A stretch of 64,000 bases of DNA from Streptomyces sp. NBC_00569 (GCF_036345255.1 NZ_CP107783.1:1-64000); one strand, 5' to 3'; positions 51,250 through 61,185 are shown, counted from the first letter of the stretch. Translations and numbers: made by a program. The notes: a model not told the origin generated them from the sequence alone.

Positions 51250-51984
51250 TCAGGTGGTGCTGTCCTTCGGCGGTTCGGGCTGGGTATGAAGGATGTCGCG
51301 GGCCTGCTCGGCCGCGCGCACGATGCTTTCGGAGACGAAGTCGAGGAAACGGGCGATATTCTCCAGACGGGTCGCCGCCGGAGTACCCGACCCGAGGACG
51401 CCGACACCCTGCCGTGCGATGTCGACCATGTGGGCCGTGGAGCGGGCGGACGCCATCATCGACTGGTACATGATGTCGTTGTCCACGACATATCGCTCAC
51501 GGCGACGCTCATCACGCTCCCGCCGGACCATGCCCTGACTCTCCAAGAACGCGACCGCCTTCGAGACGGACGCGGGGCTGACCTGCAGACGCTGGACGAG
51601 TTCGGCCGCGGTCAGACTGCCCGTATCGGTGAGGGTCAGGCAGGACATCACCCGCGCCATCATCTTCGGCGTGCCCGACTGTATGAGAACGGTCGTGAAC
51701 ATCTCCTCGTACGCACGCACCGCCTCCGCATCACGCCCATGCGGCTGGGCAGGCGTGCCCCGATCACGGGGCGCCGCCGGCTGCTTGCGGCGGGCACGCT
51801 GTTCCGTGGCCCGGTGCGCGAGGTCCGCACGGTAGGCGGTCGGGCCGCCGTTGCGCATCACCTCGCGCGTGATCGTCGACGTCGGACGCTCCAGGTTTCT
51901 GGCGATCTCGGCATAGGCGAGGCCGTCGGCCAGCCCCAGGGTGATCTGCTGGCGTTCCTGTTGGGTGAGTCTGCCTCCCGGCAT
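51250..51984 (-). CDS. MarR/GbsR-like regulator with extra N-terminal HTH
   Basis: A 244-residue protein. The N-terminal 60 residues (RLTQQERQQITLGLADGLAY, AEIARNLERPTSTITREVMR) form a transposase-like IS30/Hin HTH. The C-terminal 150 residues form a GbsR/MarR winged helix (LTDTGSLTAAELVQRLQVSP, ASVSKAVAFLESQGMVRRER) with a helical dimer tail. ATG 51984 has GAGGGAG upstream; a longer start at 52011 is less likely. It is divergent from the DUF4097-DrrAB operon, and two inverted 12-bp sites lie between them. It probably represses that operon. Confidence 0.85.
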   Translation of the reverse strand: MPGGRLTQQERQQITLGLADGLAYAEIARNLERPTSTITREVMRNGGPTAYRADLAHRATEQRARRKQPAAPRDRGTPAQPHGRDAEAVRAYEEMFTTVLIQSGTPKMMARVMSCLTLTDTGSLTAAELVQRLQVSPASVSKAVAFLESQGMVRRERDERRRERYVVDNDIMYQSMMASARSTAHMVDIARQGVGVLGSGTPAATRLENIARFLDFVSESIVRAAEQARDILHTQPEPPKDSTT

Positions 51985-52097
51985 TGCTGTCTCCCTCTTC
52001 TTCGCAACCATGCGCCAGTTGCTGGCATACCTGTCTCGCGCCCAGTGTCCGACGTCCGCAACTGAGGTCCGCCCGGCCGACTATAGCGTTCACTCTC

Positions 52098-52160
52098 ATT
52101 TCATTGCAACGACGGGCGGTGGGGCCTGTTGCATTAGAGCCCAGACCATTGCAATGAAAT
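52098..52160. promoter_or_regulatory. 12-bp inverted repeat and TTGCA-type sites: putative operator
   Basis: ATTTCATTGCAA (52098-52109) and TTGCAATGAAAT (52149-52160) are perfect inverses 51 bp apart centre to centre. Single copies of TTGCATT occur near 52129 and, reversed, near 52216. They lie between the MarR-like gene and the DUF4097 operon. Confidence 0.65.
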
Positions 52161-52271
52161 CCCTGCAACTACCTGCGTTTATAGGGTTCTTGCGCAACAA
52201 GGGTGTTGCTCGATCCTTGAATGCAACGTAGCGTTTCGCCCATCAGAAACCACGGGTTCAAGGAGCACACC

Positions 52272-52943
52272 ATGCAGAAGTTCGACACCCCCTCCCCCAT
52301 CACCGCCGTCCTGGACATCCCCGCCGCACGCATCCAGTTCATCGCCGCCGACCGCGCCGACACATGCGTCGAGATCCTGCCCGCCGACAAGTCCAAGACC
52401 CGCGACCTCAAGGCCGCCGAACAGGCCACCGTCACCTACACCGACGGCGTTCTGCGCATCGAGGCGCACGCGGCGAAGAACCGGATCCTCGGCAACTCCG
52501 GCTCCCTCGAAGTGACCGTCCAGCTGCCCGCCGGCTCCCACGTCGAGGCGAAGGCCGCCAGCGCCGAACTCCGCGGCGTCGGACGCCTCGGCGACGTCAC
52601 CTTCGAAAGCGCGCAGGCCGTGGTCAAGCTCGACGAGAGTGCGAGCGCCCGCCTCACCCTCCAGGCCGGCGACGTGCTCGTCGGCCGCCTGACCGGCCCC
52701 GCACGCATCAGCACCCAAAAGGGCGCCCTGGACATCGCCGAAGCCCAGGGCGGCACCGTCGAACTGCGCACCGAGTACGGCGACATCACCATCGCCGCCG
52801 CCTCCGGCACCTCCGCCACCCTCGACGCCGGCACCGCCTACGGCCGCATCCACAACACCCTCCAGAACACCGCAGGCGCCACCGCCGACCTCAACATCCA
52901 GGCGACCACCGCCTACGGCGACATCACCGCCCGCAGCCTCTGA
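52272..52943 (+). CDS. DUF4097-family protein
   Basis: A 223-residue beta-helix-like protein (repeat strands such as VTVQLPAGSHVEAKAASAEL, ARLTLQAGDVLVGRLTGPAR, GGTVELRTEYGDITIAAASG). It belongs to the DUF4097 family often linked to stress or ABC transporter operons, with no signal peptide here. AAGGAG precedes ATG 52272. It is the first gene of an operon with a DrrAB exporter and presumably assists or senses it. Confidence 0.85.
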   Translation: MQKFDTPSPITAVLDIPAARIQFIAADRADTCVEILPADKSKTRDLKAAEQATVTYTDGVLRIEAHAAKNRILGNSGSLEVTVQLPAGSHVEAKAASAELRGVGRLGDVTFESAQAVVKLDESASARLTLQAGDVLVGRLTGPARISTQKGALDIAEAQGGTVELRTEYGDITIAAASGTSATLDAGTAYGRIHNTLQNTAGATADLNIQATTAYGDITARSL

Positions 52944-52972
52944 CCACCCGCAGTCTCTGAGGAGCAGTCACC

Positions 52973-53941
52973 ATGACCAACCTGGCCATCGCGGCGAACG
53001 GGCTGCGCAAGTCGTACGGCGACAAGACCGTCCTCGACGGCATCGACCTCGCCGTCCCTGAGGGAACGGTCTTCTCCCTGCTCGGGCCGAACGGCGCCGG
53101 CAAGACCACCGCCGTCAAGATCCTCTCCACCCTCCTCTCCCCCGACCCCGCCTCCGGCGAGATCCGCGTCGGCGGGCACGACCTCGCGACCAAGGCGCAG
53201 GCGGTACGCGGCGCGATCGGTGTCACCGGGCAGTTCTCCGCCGTCGACGGCCTGATCACCGGCGAGGAGAACATGCTCCTCATGGCCGACCTGCACCACC
53301 TGCCCAAGCGTGAGGGGCGGCGCGTCGCCGCCGAACTCCTCGAGCGGTTTGACCTCACCGACGCCGCATCGAAGCCCGCCTCCACCTACTCGGGCGGCAT
53401 GAAGCGCCGCCTCGACATCGCCATGACCCTGGTCGGCAACCCCCGGATCATCTTCCTCGACGAGCCGACCACCGGCCTCGACCCCCGCGCCCGCCACAAC
53501 ATGTGGGGCATCATCCGCGAACTCGTCACCGACGGGGTCACCGTCTTCCTCACCACCCAGTACCTGGACGAGGCCGACGAACTCGCCGACCGTATCGCCG
53601 TCCTCAACAACGGCAAGATCGCCGCCGAAGGCAGCGCCGACGAACTCAAGCGACTCATCCCCGGCGGACACATCCGGCTCCGCTTCACCGACCCCGACGC
53701 CTACCAGTCCGCCGCCCTCTCCCTGCGTGAGGTCCAGCGGGACGACGAGGCGCTCGCGCTGCAGATTCCCAGTGACGGCAGCCAGCGCGACCTGCGCTCC
53801 ATCCTCGACCGGCTGGACTCGACCGGCATCGAGGCGGACGAGCTGACCGTGCACACCCCCGACCTCGACGACGTGTTCTTCGCCCTCACCACCACCAACG
53901 TGCCGGCCCAGCCCAACCAGCCCAAGGAGGAAGCCCGATGA
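52973..53941 (+). CDS. DrrA-type ABC transporter ATPase
   Basis: A 322-residue ABC ATPase of the daunorubicin-resistance type. Walker A GPNGAGKTT, signature YSGGMKRRLD, Walker B IIFLDEPTTGLDPR and switch His-equivalent LTTQYLDEADELAD are all present. The C-terminal DrrA-like extension (RLIPGGHIRLRFTDPDAYQS) completes it. Its TGA overlaps the permease ATG (ATGA). Drug or lipid export is likely. It is regulated with the DUF4097 gene. Confidence 0.93.
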   Translation: MTNLAIAANGLRKSYGDKTVLDGIDLAVPEGTVFSLLGPNGAGKTTAVKILSTLLSPDPASGEIRVGGHDLATKAQAVRGAIGVTGQFSAVDGLITGEENMLLMADLHHLPKREGRRVAAELLERFDLTDAASKPASTYSGGMKRRLDIAMTLVGNPRIIFLDEPTTGLDPRARHNMWGIIRELVTDGVTVFLTTQYLDEADELADRIAVLNNGKIAAEGSADELKRLIPGGHIRLRFTDPDAYQSAALSLREVQRDDEALALQIPSDGSQRDLRSILDRLDSTGIEADELTVHTPDLDDVFFALTTTNVPAQPNQPKEEAR

Positions 53942-54729
53942 GCTCCCTGTCCCTCGCCGTGCGCGACTCGACCACCATGCTGCGCCGCAACCTCCTGCAC
54001 GCCCGCCGCTACCCGTCGCTCACCCTCAACCTGCTGCTCACACCGATCATGCTGCTCCTGCTCTTCGTCTACATCTTCGGCGACGTCATGAGCACCGGCA
54101 TCGGCGGCCACGACGCCGACCGCTCCGTCTACATCGCCTACATCGTCCCCGGCCTGCTCCTGATGACCATCGGCTCCACCACCATCGGCACCGCCGTCTC
54201 CGTCTCCAACGACATGACCGAAGGCATCATCGCCCGCTTCCGCACCATGGCCATCCACCGCGGCTCCGTCCTCATCGGACACGTCATCGGCAGCGTCCTG
54301 CAGTGCATCGCCAGCGTCATCCTCGTCGGGGCCGTCGCCGTCGCCATCGGCTTCCGCTCCACCGACGCGACCGCCCTCGAATGGCTGGCCGCGTTCGGGC
54401 TTCTCGTGCTGTTCGCGACGGCGCTCACCTGGATCGCGGTCGGTATGGGGTTGATCAGCCCGAACGCCGAGGCTGCCAGCAACAACGCCATGCCCCTGAT
54501 CCTGCTGCCCCTCCTGTCCAGCGCCTTCATCCCCACCGACACCATGCCCGGCTGGTTCCAGCCCATCGCCGAATACCAGCCCTTCACCCCCGCCATCGAA
54601 ACCCTCCGCGGCCTCCTCCTCGGCAGCGAGATCGGCAACAACGGCTGGCTCACCATCGCCTGGAGCCTCGGCCTCACCATCCTCGGCTACTACTGGTCCA
54701 AGGCGAAGTTCAACGACGACCCGAAGTAG
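53938..54729 (+). CDS. DrrB-type ABC-2 permease
   Basis: A 263-residue ABC-2 type membrane protein with six helices (LTLNLLLTPIMLLLLFVYIF, YIVPGLLLMTIGSTTIGTAV, IASVILVGAVAVAIGF, LAAFGLLVLFATALTWIAVG, PLILLPLLSSAFIPTDTMPG, GWLTIAWSLGLTILGYYW). It pairs with the overlapping ATPase gene. The intact operon is DUF4097, ATPase, permease. Confidence 0.9.
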   Translation: MSSLSLAVRDSTTMLRRNLLHARRYPSLTLNLLLTPIMLLLLFVYIFGDVMSTGIGGHDADRSVYIAYIVPGLLLMTIGSTTIGTAVSVSNDMTEGIIARFRTMAIHRGSVLIGHVIGSVLQCIASVILVGAVAVAIGFRSTDATALEWLAAFGLLVLFATALTWIAVGMGLISPNAEAASNNAMPLILLPLLSSAFIPTDTMPGWFQPIAEYQPFTPAIETLRGLLLGSEIGNNGWLTIAWSLGLTILGYYWSKAKFNDDPK

Positions 54730-54864
54730 CCCGGATGACCAGGCGGACCACCACGCAAAACCCGCACGCACCACCCCGTGACGGCCACACAACCCCTACC
54801 GCACCACCTCGTGGCGGCGCACCCCGACACCACGTCGGAGTACGCCGCCACACCCGTACGCGCA

Positions 54865-54985
54865 AGGATCAGCGGGCGAAGGGTGACTGCCTATCTGCGG
54901 GGACTGATGCTGGACGGGCGGCGAGCCGATCCAACCGATGGCAGAGCGACTGCCGGACGGCAACAAGCAGAACCTGCAGCAGGCG
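54865..54985 (+). pseudogene. IS701-like transposase N-terminal fragment
   Basis: VTAYLRGLMLDGRR in one frame is followed after a shift by PIQPMAERLPDGNKQNLQQA, the conserved N-terminal stretch of IS701-family transposases. The remainder is lost. The stretch 54986-55212 has no recognisable gene. Confidence 0.6.
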
Positions 54986-55212
54986 CCGCCCCGAACAGAA
55001 CCGGTTTCTGGACGCAGCCGCGTCCACTCTGGCCATCCTCAACGAGATCCACCATGTTCCAGAGGCAGCAACGCCCTTGCCGAAGTTGCCTGACTCCTGC
55101 CTTCGTCGGTCCGGCCTTGGTCCCCACAACCCGGCTCAGACCACGGTCATAGGGGCGCCCCGAGAAGTCCGGCGGTTCTTCGCACGGTGAGGCCGGAGTC
55201 GAAGTGCACGGG

Positions 55213-55602
55213 TCAGAGGTAGGAAATCCCGGTCAGCACAAGCAGCACGACAGCGACTGTGCCCACGATTTTTGGCACCCAACCACTGGTTCTCTGGTGC
55301 ACAACCTCTGAGTAGCCAGGGGTTTTGGCATCGTAGATCACGTCCAGTCGCTGTCCGACGCCGACCGGTGCAGACGGGAAGGGCAGGCTGTCGCAGTAGT
55401 ACTGCACGCCCTCCACCTCATAGAGCAGGCGGAGCCTGACCGTCCCCTTGTCGGTGCGCTTCGATTCCACGCATTTGGCCCGGACAACCACTCCCCTGCG
55501 CCGCAGGTTCACGTCCCGCCAGATGAAGAGCAGCGCGCCCACCAGCACGGGGACCGCCGTGATCAGAACGCCGATCGCATACGAGTGCAGCCCGTCGAGC
55601 AT
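55213..55602 (-). CDS. DUF3592-type membrane protein
   Basis: A 129-residue protein with two membrane helices at the ends (SYAIGVLITAVPVLVGALLF and KIVGTVAVVLLVLTGISYL). The central domain (VVVRAKCVESKRTDKGTVRL, YDAKTPGYSEVVHQR) is the DUF3592 beta domain. AGGGGGTGGGG precedes ATG 55602. Function is unknown. Confidence 0.8.
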   Translation of the reverse strand: MLDGLHSYAIGVLITAVPVLVGALLFIWRDVNLRRRGVVVRAKCVESKRTDKGTVRLRLLYEVEGVQYYCDSLPFPSAPVGVGQRLDVIYDAKTPGYSEVVHQRTSGWVPKIVGTVAVVLLVLTGISYL

Positions 55603-55879
55603 CGTCCCCACCCCCTGAAAGCAGTCTCGGGCACAGGGGACTTTACTCGTCACAGCAATCCATCGACCGTCCTCGGCAACCTCGATGAGCGGCATCAGGA
55701 GTGGTCGGGCCTGTACCGCGATGTCTGTCTCGCTGCCACGATCCGCGCACTGGCTTGCACCGAGAAGGGCGGGGTTCCTGACCTGGTTCCTGCTGACTCC
55801 AACGACAAGCCGAGCAGGGACCCCACGGCCTCGTGTTGCAGCTCGAGACCACCGAGAGCCGGTATCGTGCCGGCATTTG

Positions 55880-56457
55880 AGGGTTTTGTACTGACTTTCC
55901 GAGTACGGATTGTCATTCGATGTCTTCGGTCGCGAGTGGGACTTGGTGACGCCCATATTGCTGAGCATCTGCGCGGCATTGTGGGCGATCATCGCCGATC
56001 CCCGGTCGGAGTGGATCGTCAACTGCCCCCGCCCAACGGGGTACTTGGTGATCGTGGAGGACAGGAACTGCTCGGCGAGCTCCTTATTCTCGGATGCGGA
56101 AATCATCCAGCCGACGGTGTAGCGGCTGTAGATATCAATGATCGTGTAGAGGCAGAAGTAGCTGCCCCGATACGGGCCCTTGAGCTTTGTGATGTCCCAC
56201 GACCACACCCGGTTCGGCGCGGTCGCGATCAACTCAGGCTTCTTGCGGGGCGGATGGACGGCCTGGCGGCGGCGCTCGCGGACCTCGCCGTGCCGGCGCA
56301 GGACCCGATACATCGTCGCCACCGGCCCCATCAGGGCATCGCGAACGCCCGCCCCCTGAATCCCTTGCCCGCGCCGATCACCGATCCGGACCGGATCGCC
56401 TGCCTCGAGGTACGACGACGCGATCGCCTCGGCGGCATCCTCCACGAGTACGAACAT
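55880..56457 (-). pseudogene. IS3-family transposase (OrfB) fragment
   Basis: From ATG 56457, ALMGPVATMYRVLRRHGEVR then RPRKKPELIATAPNRVWSWD precedes the integrase core TKLKGPYRGSYFCLYTIIDI with the first Asp in WSWDITKLKG, the second in SDRGSAMIAHNAAQML, and SNDNPYSESQYKTLK carrying the Glu. The C-terminal part is missing and the frame runs on into unrelated sequence. The 5' end is also degenerate. Confidence 0.85.
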
Positions 56458-56589
56458 GCCGCATGACCTGCCCGGACGAGGATTTCGGCAAGGGCACGGT
56501 CGGCGCTGAAGGTGCGCGCATCACCTTCTGAGCGCGGGGGCCGGCGGCATGGGTGTGGCCTTCCCGTGCCGCGCGGCGCCCTCGTGATG

Positions 56590-57222
56590 TCAGGCGGCGC
56601 GCTTCACGTGGCGGACCAGCCACATCAGCAGGGCGTCCAGGTCGGCGGCGGCCGAGCGGACCCGGTCGACCGCTTCGTGGGTGTGCAGCCACTCCTCGCA
56701 GCCGAGGGGACGGGCGGCGATCAGCGAACGGTGGCGCAGCAGGTTGGTACGGGAGTGGTCCGTCGGATAGCCGCGCGGGGGGCGTTTCATCACGTCCCCG
56801 GAGATGTCGTAGCCCTTCTTCCGCACGTCCTCGACAATGGCGGACAGTTCGCGTCCGCTCCCCTCGGAGGCGACGGCTTTGCGGAACATGTCCACCTGGC
56901 CGGGATCGGGGTACCACCAGGCGCCCTGGATGAGAAGGCCGTCCAGGGCGAATCGGAGACTGATCTCGATCTTGCGGCCGAGTCGGATCACCGCGCCCTG
57001 GTGCTGCCACCACCAGGAGTCGGTGCGATAGTGCCAGACGGAGAAGTCCTCATACCGGGGGTCGGTGTCCGCGATCTCGTTGAGCAGGGCGATCATCGGC
57101 TGCCGGACCAGGCGTTCGCGGTCCGCGCGGTAGCGCTCGCGGGTCGCGTGGGCGGGTTCGCCCTGGAGCTGCCACAACACGTCCATGGCCTGCTCCGGCC
57201 AGCCGGTGAACTGTCCGCGCAT
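56590..57222 (-). CDS. DUF2461 (TIGR02453) family protein
   Basis: A 210-residue protein of the DUF2461 family: FTGWPEQAMDVLWQLQGEPA at the N-terminus is the characteristic FxG(F/W)...A...L..L, and WWWQHQGAVIRLGRKIEISL is the middle core. The function is unknown. ATG 57222 is chosen because the conserved region starts right after it; a longer frame extends to 57432. The stretch 57223-57966 holds no confident gene, although a short fragment EHVMNIGFAA ends at 57440. Confidence 0.75.
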   Translation of the reverse strand: MRGQFTGWPEQAMDVLWQLQGEPAHATRERYRADRERLVRQPMIALLNEIADTDPRYEDFSVWHYRTDSWWWQHQGAVIRLGRKIEISLRFALDGLLIQGAWWYPDPGQVDMFRKAVASEGSGRELSAIVEDVRKKGYDISGDVMKRPPRGYPTDHSRTNLLRHRSLIAARPLGCEEWLHTHEAVDRVRSAAADLDALLMWLVRHVKRAA

Positions 57223-57966
57223 GCGCGGAGGATAGCTCACCCATGATCCGCGCGCGGAGAGTGAGACGGGCAGGGAGGCGGAGCCCCAGACAAAGGTAGG
57301 AGGTGCTGCGGCCCGGCTCTCGCCGGCCAGTTCGATGTGCCGTGCGCGGTGGGCGAGTTCGTCGAGAAGCGCGGAGAGTGCAGTCGGTATGAAGCGGGCG
57401 GTGAGATTGTGCAGCCGAACTTGAGATCCCACAGCACGCTTAGGCAGCGAAGCCGATGTTCATGACGTGCTCGTAGGCGCCGTAGGACGCGCAGCGCAAC
57501 GATCTCCTCCTGCGGGGTGAGCTTGTCTACCCGTCATCGATCGATCTGTCCACCCGAACCCTGCCGTACCTGACCTGCCAACTCGTGATCCGACGGCGAG
57601 AGATCGGCACGCGGTGCCGGCGCCTGACGGCGGGACGACAGGCTCTCCTCGCGCTGATGAGGATCTGTGAAAATCACCGCCCCGGCTCTTCCTACCCACT
57701 TGATTGAGTAGTCAATGAAGTGGGGGGACTTGGCTGTCAATCGAGAATTCGGGCCCGCTCCTCGCCGTGAACGCCGCTTGCAGCATCGCTCCGGGATGGG
57801 CTGCGTCCATCACCTTGCAAGGCTCGCACCGGCCCAAGCGCGGGCTGCGCCGGATGAATCCGGACGAACAGCGGCCCGCTGCGGCTGGCGACCCTTTGTG
57901 TCCAGGGTTCCTGCTTTTGCCCGAGCCGCACATCCAGACGGTGTATCAAGCCGGAGCACAACGGCC

Positions 57967-59802
57967 CTAAGGGGTGGTTGGTGCGTTAGCGAGCCAGTCC
58001 TGGAGTTCGCGATGGCGGAACTGGTAGGCGATGCCAGCACCGCGGAGCAGACTGGCATCGGTGGCCCAACGCAGGAACCTGCCCAGACGCCAGGGCAGAG
58101 CCTGGGACCCGCGGCGGGTACACAGAAGCAAGGCGATATAACGCATGTCCCCCGCACTCCCGAACCCCACCCACACCGACCCAAGCCCCCAGAACCCGGA
58201 CGCGAACCCGTTCACAAGCCAGAGCTGGATCCTGTAGCCCGTTGTGCGCCGATCCTGAGGGGTACGCAGCCACACCTCGGCAGCCCACGAAGGCTCTGGC
58301 CACGCAACGGACCATGTGAGCCCAAATATCAAAAGGGCCAGCGCGATGAACAGGCCCGTCAAGAGGGTAGGGCCGTCCGTCCACAGATACAGGGCGGTAA
58401 TCCCCAGGGGCATCACCGCCAGGAGGGCGGCGTGGACGATGCGGGGACGACTGCCTGCCAAAGGCCACAGTTCGTGCAGGACCAGATCGGTGCCGGACAG
58501 GGTCCGGCCGGCCACGGTGCGGCCGGTGACGGCATTGGTGTTCAGGTAGGCGGCCAGCACTCCCAGCCAGGCCCGGACCTGGGCGGGGGTGTAGGTGCCG
58601 CCCCGCTGGGTGCGGTGCCGGGCGGTGGCGTCCCGGAGGAACAGCTCAAGCAGGTAGTCGCGGATCGCCCGGTCGGTGCCCAGTACGGGGCCGAGTAGGT
58701 CTTGGGGTGAGTGCAGGTAGGCGCCAGTGAGATCGCGCTGCTCGTGGACGGTCACGGCCACGGTCAGCCGCCACGGGGTGGACAACGCCCGCGCCAGCGG
58801 CGAGGACGGGGCCCGGCCGAGGGTTTCCAGCACGCCCTGCCACCGCGGTGTGCTCCCCACCCGCCTCTGGATGAACAGGCGCGCCTGATCGGGACTGATC
58901 TGGCTGATCTCCACGCGCACGGCGTCTTTGGCCCACACCTCCAATGCCTCCAGCGCCCGGTACTGCCCGCTGCGGCAAGTCAGCACCAAGCCTGCTTTCG
59001 CCCGGCCGCGTTGGAAGGCGTTGAGCACGTCCAACGCCTGCCGGGCCCGGGAGCCGTACCCGGGCGTGTCCCCAGCGTCCATCTCGTCCAGCCCGTCCAG
59101 CACCGGCAGGATGAGCCCTGCGTCCATCAGCGCCTCGGCGGTAGTCGGGGAGATCCGATAGCGGCTCAGATGCCGGCACACCCACGCCCGTATGACCTGC
59201 ACTGCCTCGCCCGGGTCGAGGGCGGTCCCCGCACTCATGCTCGGCCCGGTGCCGGGGTGGGCGACAGGCAGCGTGTCCCAAGAGGCCAGAGGTAGCCGTA
59301 CCGGGACCGGGTCCTCCGGCTTGCGCTCCTCCAGCAGGGCAAGGAGGAGTTCGAGGGCGAGCACGGTCTTGCCTGACCCTGGTGCCCCGGTGATCACCAG
59401 ACGCCCTGGTCGCAGCTGCCGGTAGTAGCTCACCACCTCGCTCAATCGCCCCTCCAGGGCGGCACCTGCGGCGTCCCTGGCCGCAGCCGGGCGGAACCTG
59501 AACCGCACATCGATCGTCGTACCGTCCCCGCCAAGTAACTGTGCCCGCGCGTCGGTCTCCGCTCGCAGCACTGCTTGCGCCAATCGGCCCGCCATGGCCA
59601 CCGCGTCGCTCTCCTGGTGGCGCAGTCCTTGCCAAGACAGCCATCCCGACCAGCCCGCCACCACAAGCCCGGCAAAGGCGAACGCCGCGCCGACCGGGTC
59701 GACATCACCCCGCTTAAGCCCCTGTAAACCCCACGCCGCCACTGTCGCCACTGCTACCACGCACACGAACGCCCACAACCACCCTGCCTTACGCCTGTTC
59801 AT
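57967..59802 (-). CDS. Membrane NACHT NTPase
   Basis: A 611-residue protein. Two N-terminal membrane helices (LWAFVCVVAVATVAAWGL, GAAFAFAGLVVAGWSGW) precede a NACHT module with Walker A TGAPGSGKTVLALELLLALL (138-157) and Walker B LPVLDGLDEMD. A helical winged region follows (DLTGAYLHSPQDLLGPVLGT). The C-terminal part has about four more membrane helices (IVHAALLAVMPLGITALYLW, GLFIALALLIFGLTWSVAWP, GFASGFWGLGSVWVGFGSAG) and ends in IAYQFRHRELQDWLA. NACHT ATPases of this type act in immunity or signalling. A membrane-bound form suggests envelope-stress sensing. GGAGGAACCCG precedes ATG 59802. Confidence 0.9.
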   Translation of the reverse strand: MNRRKAGWLWAFVCVVAVATVAAWGLQGLKRGDVDPVGAAFAFAGLVVAGWSGWLSWQGLRHQESDAVAMAGRLAQAVLRAETDARAQLLGGDGTTIDVRFRFRPAAARDAAGAALEGRLSEVVSYYRQLRPGRLVITGAPGSGKTVLALELLLALLEERKPEDPVPVRLPLASWDTLPVAHPGTGPSMSAGTALDPGEAVQVIRAWVCRHLSRYRISPTTAEALMDAGLILPVLDGLDEMDAGDTPGYGSRARQALDVLNAFQRGRAKAGLVLTCRSGQYRALEALEVWAKDAVRVEISQISPDQARLFIQRRVGSTPRWQGVLETLGRAPSSPLARALSTPWRLTVAVTVHEQRDLTGAYLHSPQDLLGPVLGTDRAIRDYLLELFLRDATARHRTQRGGTYTPAQVRAWLGVLAAYLNTNAVTGRTVAGRTLSGTDLVLHELWPLAGSRPRIVHAALLAVMPLGITALYLWTDGPTLLTGLFIALALLIFGLTWSVAWPEPSWAAEVWLRTPQDRRTTGYRIQLWLVNGFASGFWGLGSVWVGFGSAGDMRYIALLLCTRRGSQALPWRLGRFLRWATDASLLRGAGIAYQFRHRELQDWLANAPTTP

Positions 59803-59817
59803 CGGGTTCCTCCGTGG

Positions 59818-61185
59818 ATACCCCTGCCTTCAGGCAGGGGAGGAAACGGACTCCTGCGGAGCAGGGCAAGGTGTGGGCTTTCGCCCCCAGGGCGAAAGGC
59901 CGTGCTCTGGCCCGCAGGTTTGGTCTCACACATCGGTCGCACTAGTTTGTGAGCGTGGCCACGACTTGTGTGAAGCGGGCGTTCAAGTACCGCTTCTATC
60001 CGACCGATGCGCAGGCTGCCGAGCTGTCGCGCACGTTCGGATGCGTGCGCAAGGTCTACAACCTCGCGCTTGCCGCCCGCACCGAAGCGTGGGCGCGGCA
60101 GGAGCGGGTCAACTACAACGCCACCTCGGCCATGCTGACCGCATGGAAGAAGACCGGGGAACTGGCGTTCCTCAACGAGGTTTCCTCCGTACCGTTGCAG
60201 CAGTGTCTGCGGCACTTGCAGGCGGCGTTCAGTAACTTCTTCGCCAAGCGGGCTAAGTATCCGCGCTTCAAGTCGAAGAAGAAGTCGCGGAAATCTGCCG
60301 AGTACACCACCAGCGGTTTCCGGTTCCGTGCCGGGGAGCTGACTCTGGCGAAGATGGCCCGGCCGCTGGACATCGTGTGGTCGCGCCCGCTGCCCGAGGG
60401 CGCGTCCCCGTCCACGGTGACCGTGTCGCAGGACGCGGCGGGGCGCTGGTTCGTCTCCCTGCTGTGCGAGGACCCGGCCATCGAGCCACTTGCCGCTGCC
60501 GATGCGGCAGTGGGAATCGACGTCGGTCTGGATCACCTGCTGACCCTGTCCACCGGGGAGAAGATCGCCAACCCTCGGCACGAACGCAAGGACCGTGCCG
60601 CCCTCGCCCAGGCTCAGCGCCGCATGGCGAAGAAGGAGCAGGGCAGTGCGAACCGGGCCAGGGCCCGGCGCAAGGTCGCCAAGATCCACGCCCGCATCGC
60701 CGACCGTCGCCGCGACCACCTGCACCAACTGACCACTCGACTCGTTCGTGAAAACCAAACGATCGTGATCGAGGACCTGACCGTGCGCAACATGGTCAAG
60801 AACCGGAAACTGGCCCGCGCCATCTCGGATGCGGCGTGGTCGGACTTGCGGAGCATGCTGGAGTACAAGGCCGCCTGGTACGGGCGGGAAGTGATCGCGG
60901 TCGACCGCTTCTTCCCCTCGTCCAAGCTGTGCTCCCACTGCGGCAGCGTGCAGGGCACGATGCCGCTCCACGTCCGTACCTGGACGTGTGAGTGCGGAAC
61001 GACCCATGACCGGGACGTGAACGCAGCACGCAACCTTCTGGCCGCCGGGCTGGCGGTGACAGTCTGTGGAGCTGGTGTAAGACCTCAACGGAGTTCTCCG
61101 GGCGGGCAGTCGGCGACGAAGCAGAAAGCCCCACGGCGCGAGCCGTAGGAATCCCCCTCCTTCAGGAGGGGGAGCATGTCAAGTA
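59818..61185 (+). mobile_element. IS1341-type IS200/IS605 element (TnpB only)
   Basis: Ends carry matching hairpins: CCCCTGCC/GGCAGGGG around TTCA (59821-59840) and CCCCCTCC/GGAGGGGG around TTCA (about 61154-61173). There is no tnpA. Precise ends are uncertain; the right end is near GCATGTCAAG. The element lies 16 bases upstream of the NACHT start codon, on the other strand, within that gene's leader. Confidence 0.85.
59949..61148 (+). CDS. tnpB: TnpB RNA-guided nuclease
   Basis: A 399-residue protein. The N-terminal helical region (RAFKYRFYPTDAQAAELSRT) is typical of TnpB. The RuvC residues appear as Asp in GIDVGLDHLL, Glu in VIEDLTVRNM and Asp in CGTTHDRDVNAARN; the zinc finger CSHCG ... 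CECG lies between the last two. TnpB uses the right-end RNA as guide to cut DNA and so keeps the element in place after excision. The frame is intact. GTG 59949 is the start. It is one of several active-looking genes of mobile origin in the window. Confidence 0.93.
   Translation: MSVATTCVKRAFKYRFYPTDAQAAELSRTFGCVRKVYNLALAARTEAWARQERVNYNATSAMLTAWKKTGELAFLNEVSSVPLQQCLRHLQAAFSNFFAKRAKYPRFKSKKKSRKSAEYTTSGFRFRAGELTLAKMARPLDIVWSRPLPEGASPSTVTVSQDAAGRWFVSLLCEDPAIEPLAAADAAVGIDVGLDHLLTLSTGEKIANPRHERKDRAALAQAQRRMAKKEQGSANRARARRKVAKIHARIADRRRDHLHQLTTRLVRENQTIVIEDLTVRNMVKNRKLARAISDAAWSDLRSMLEYKAAWYGREVIAVDRFFPSSKLCSHCGSVQGTMPLHVRTWTCECGTTHDRDVNAARNLLAAGLAVTVCGAGVRPQRSSPGGQSATKQKAPRREP

Noticed and set aside
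54986..55212. Possible small genes between the exporter and DUF3592 genes
   Set aside because: No consistent frame with a start and ribosome binding site; likely transposon scar.
57440..57540. Short tail TPQEEIVALR ... SYGAYEHVMNIGFAA on the minus strand
   Set aside because: Looks like the end of a gene, but a frame change and missing upstream part prevent assignment.
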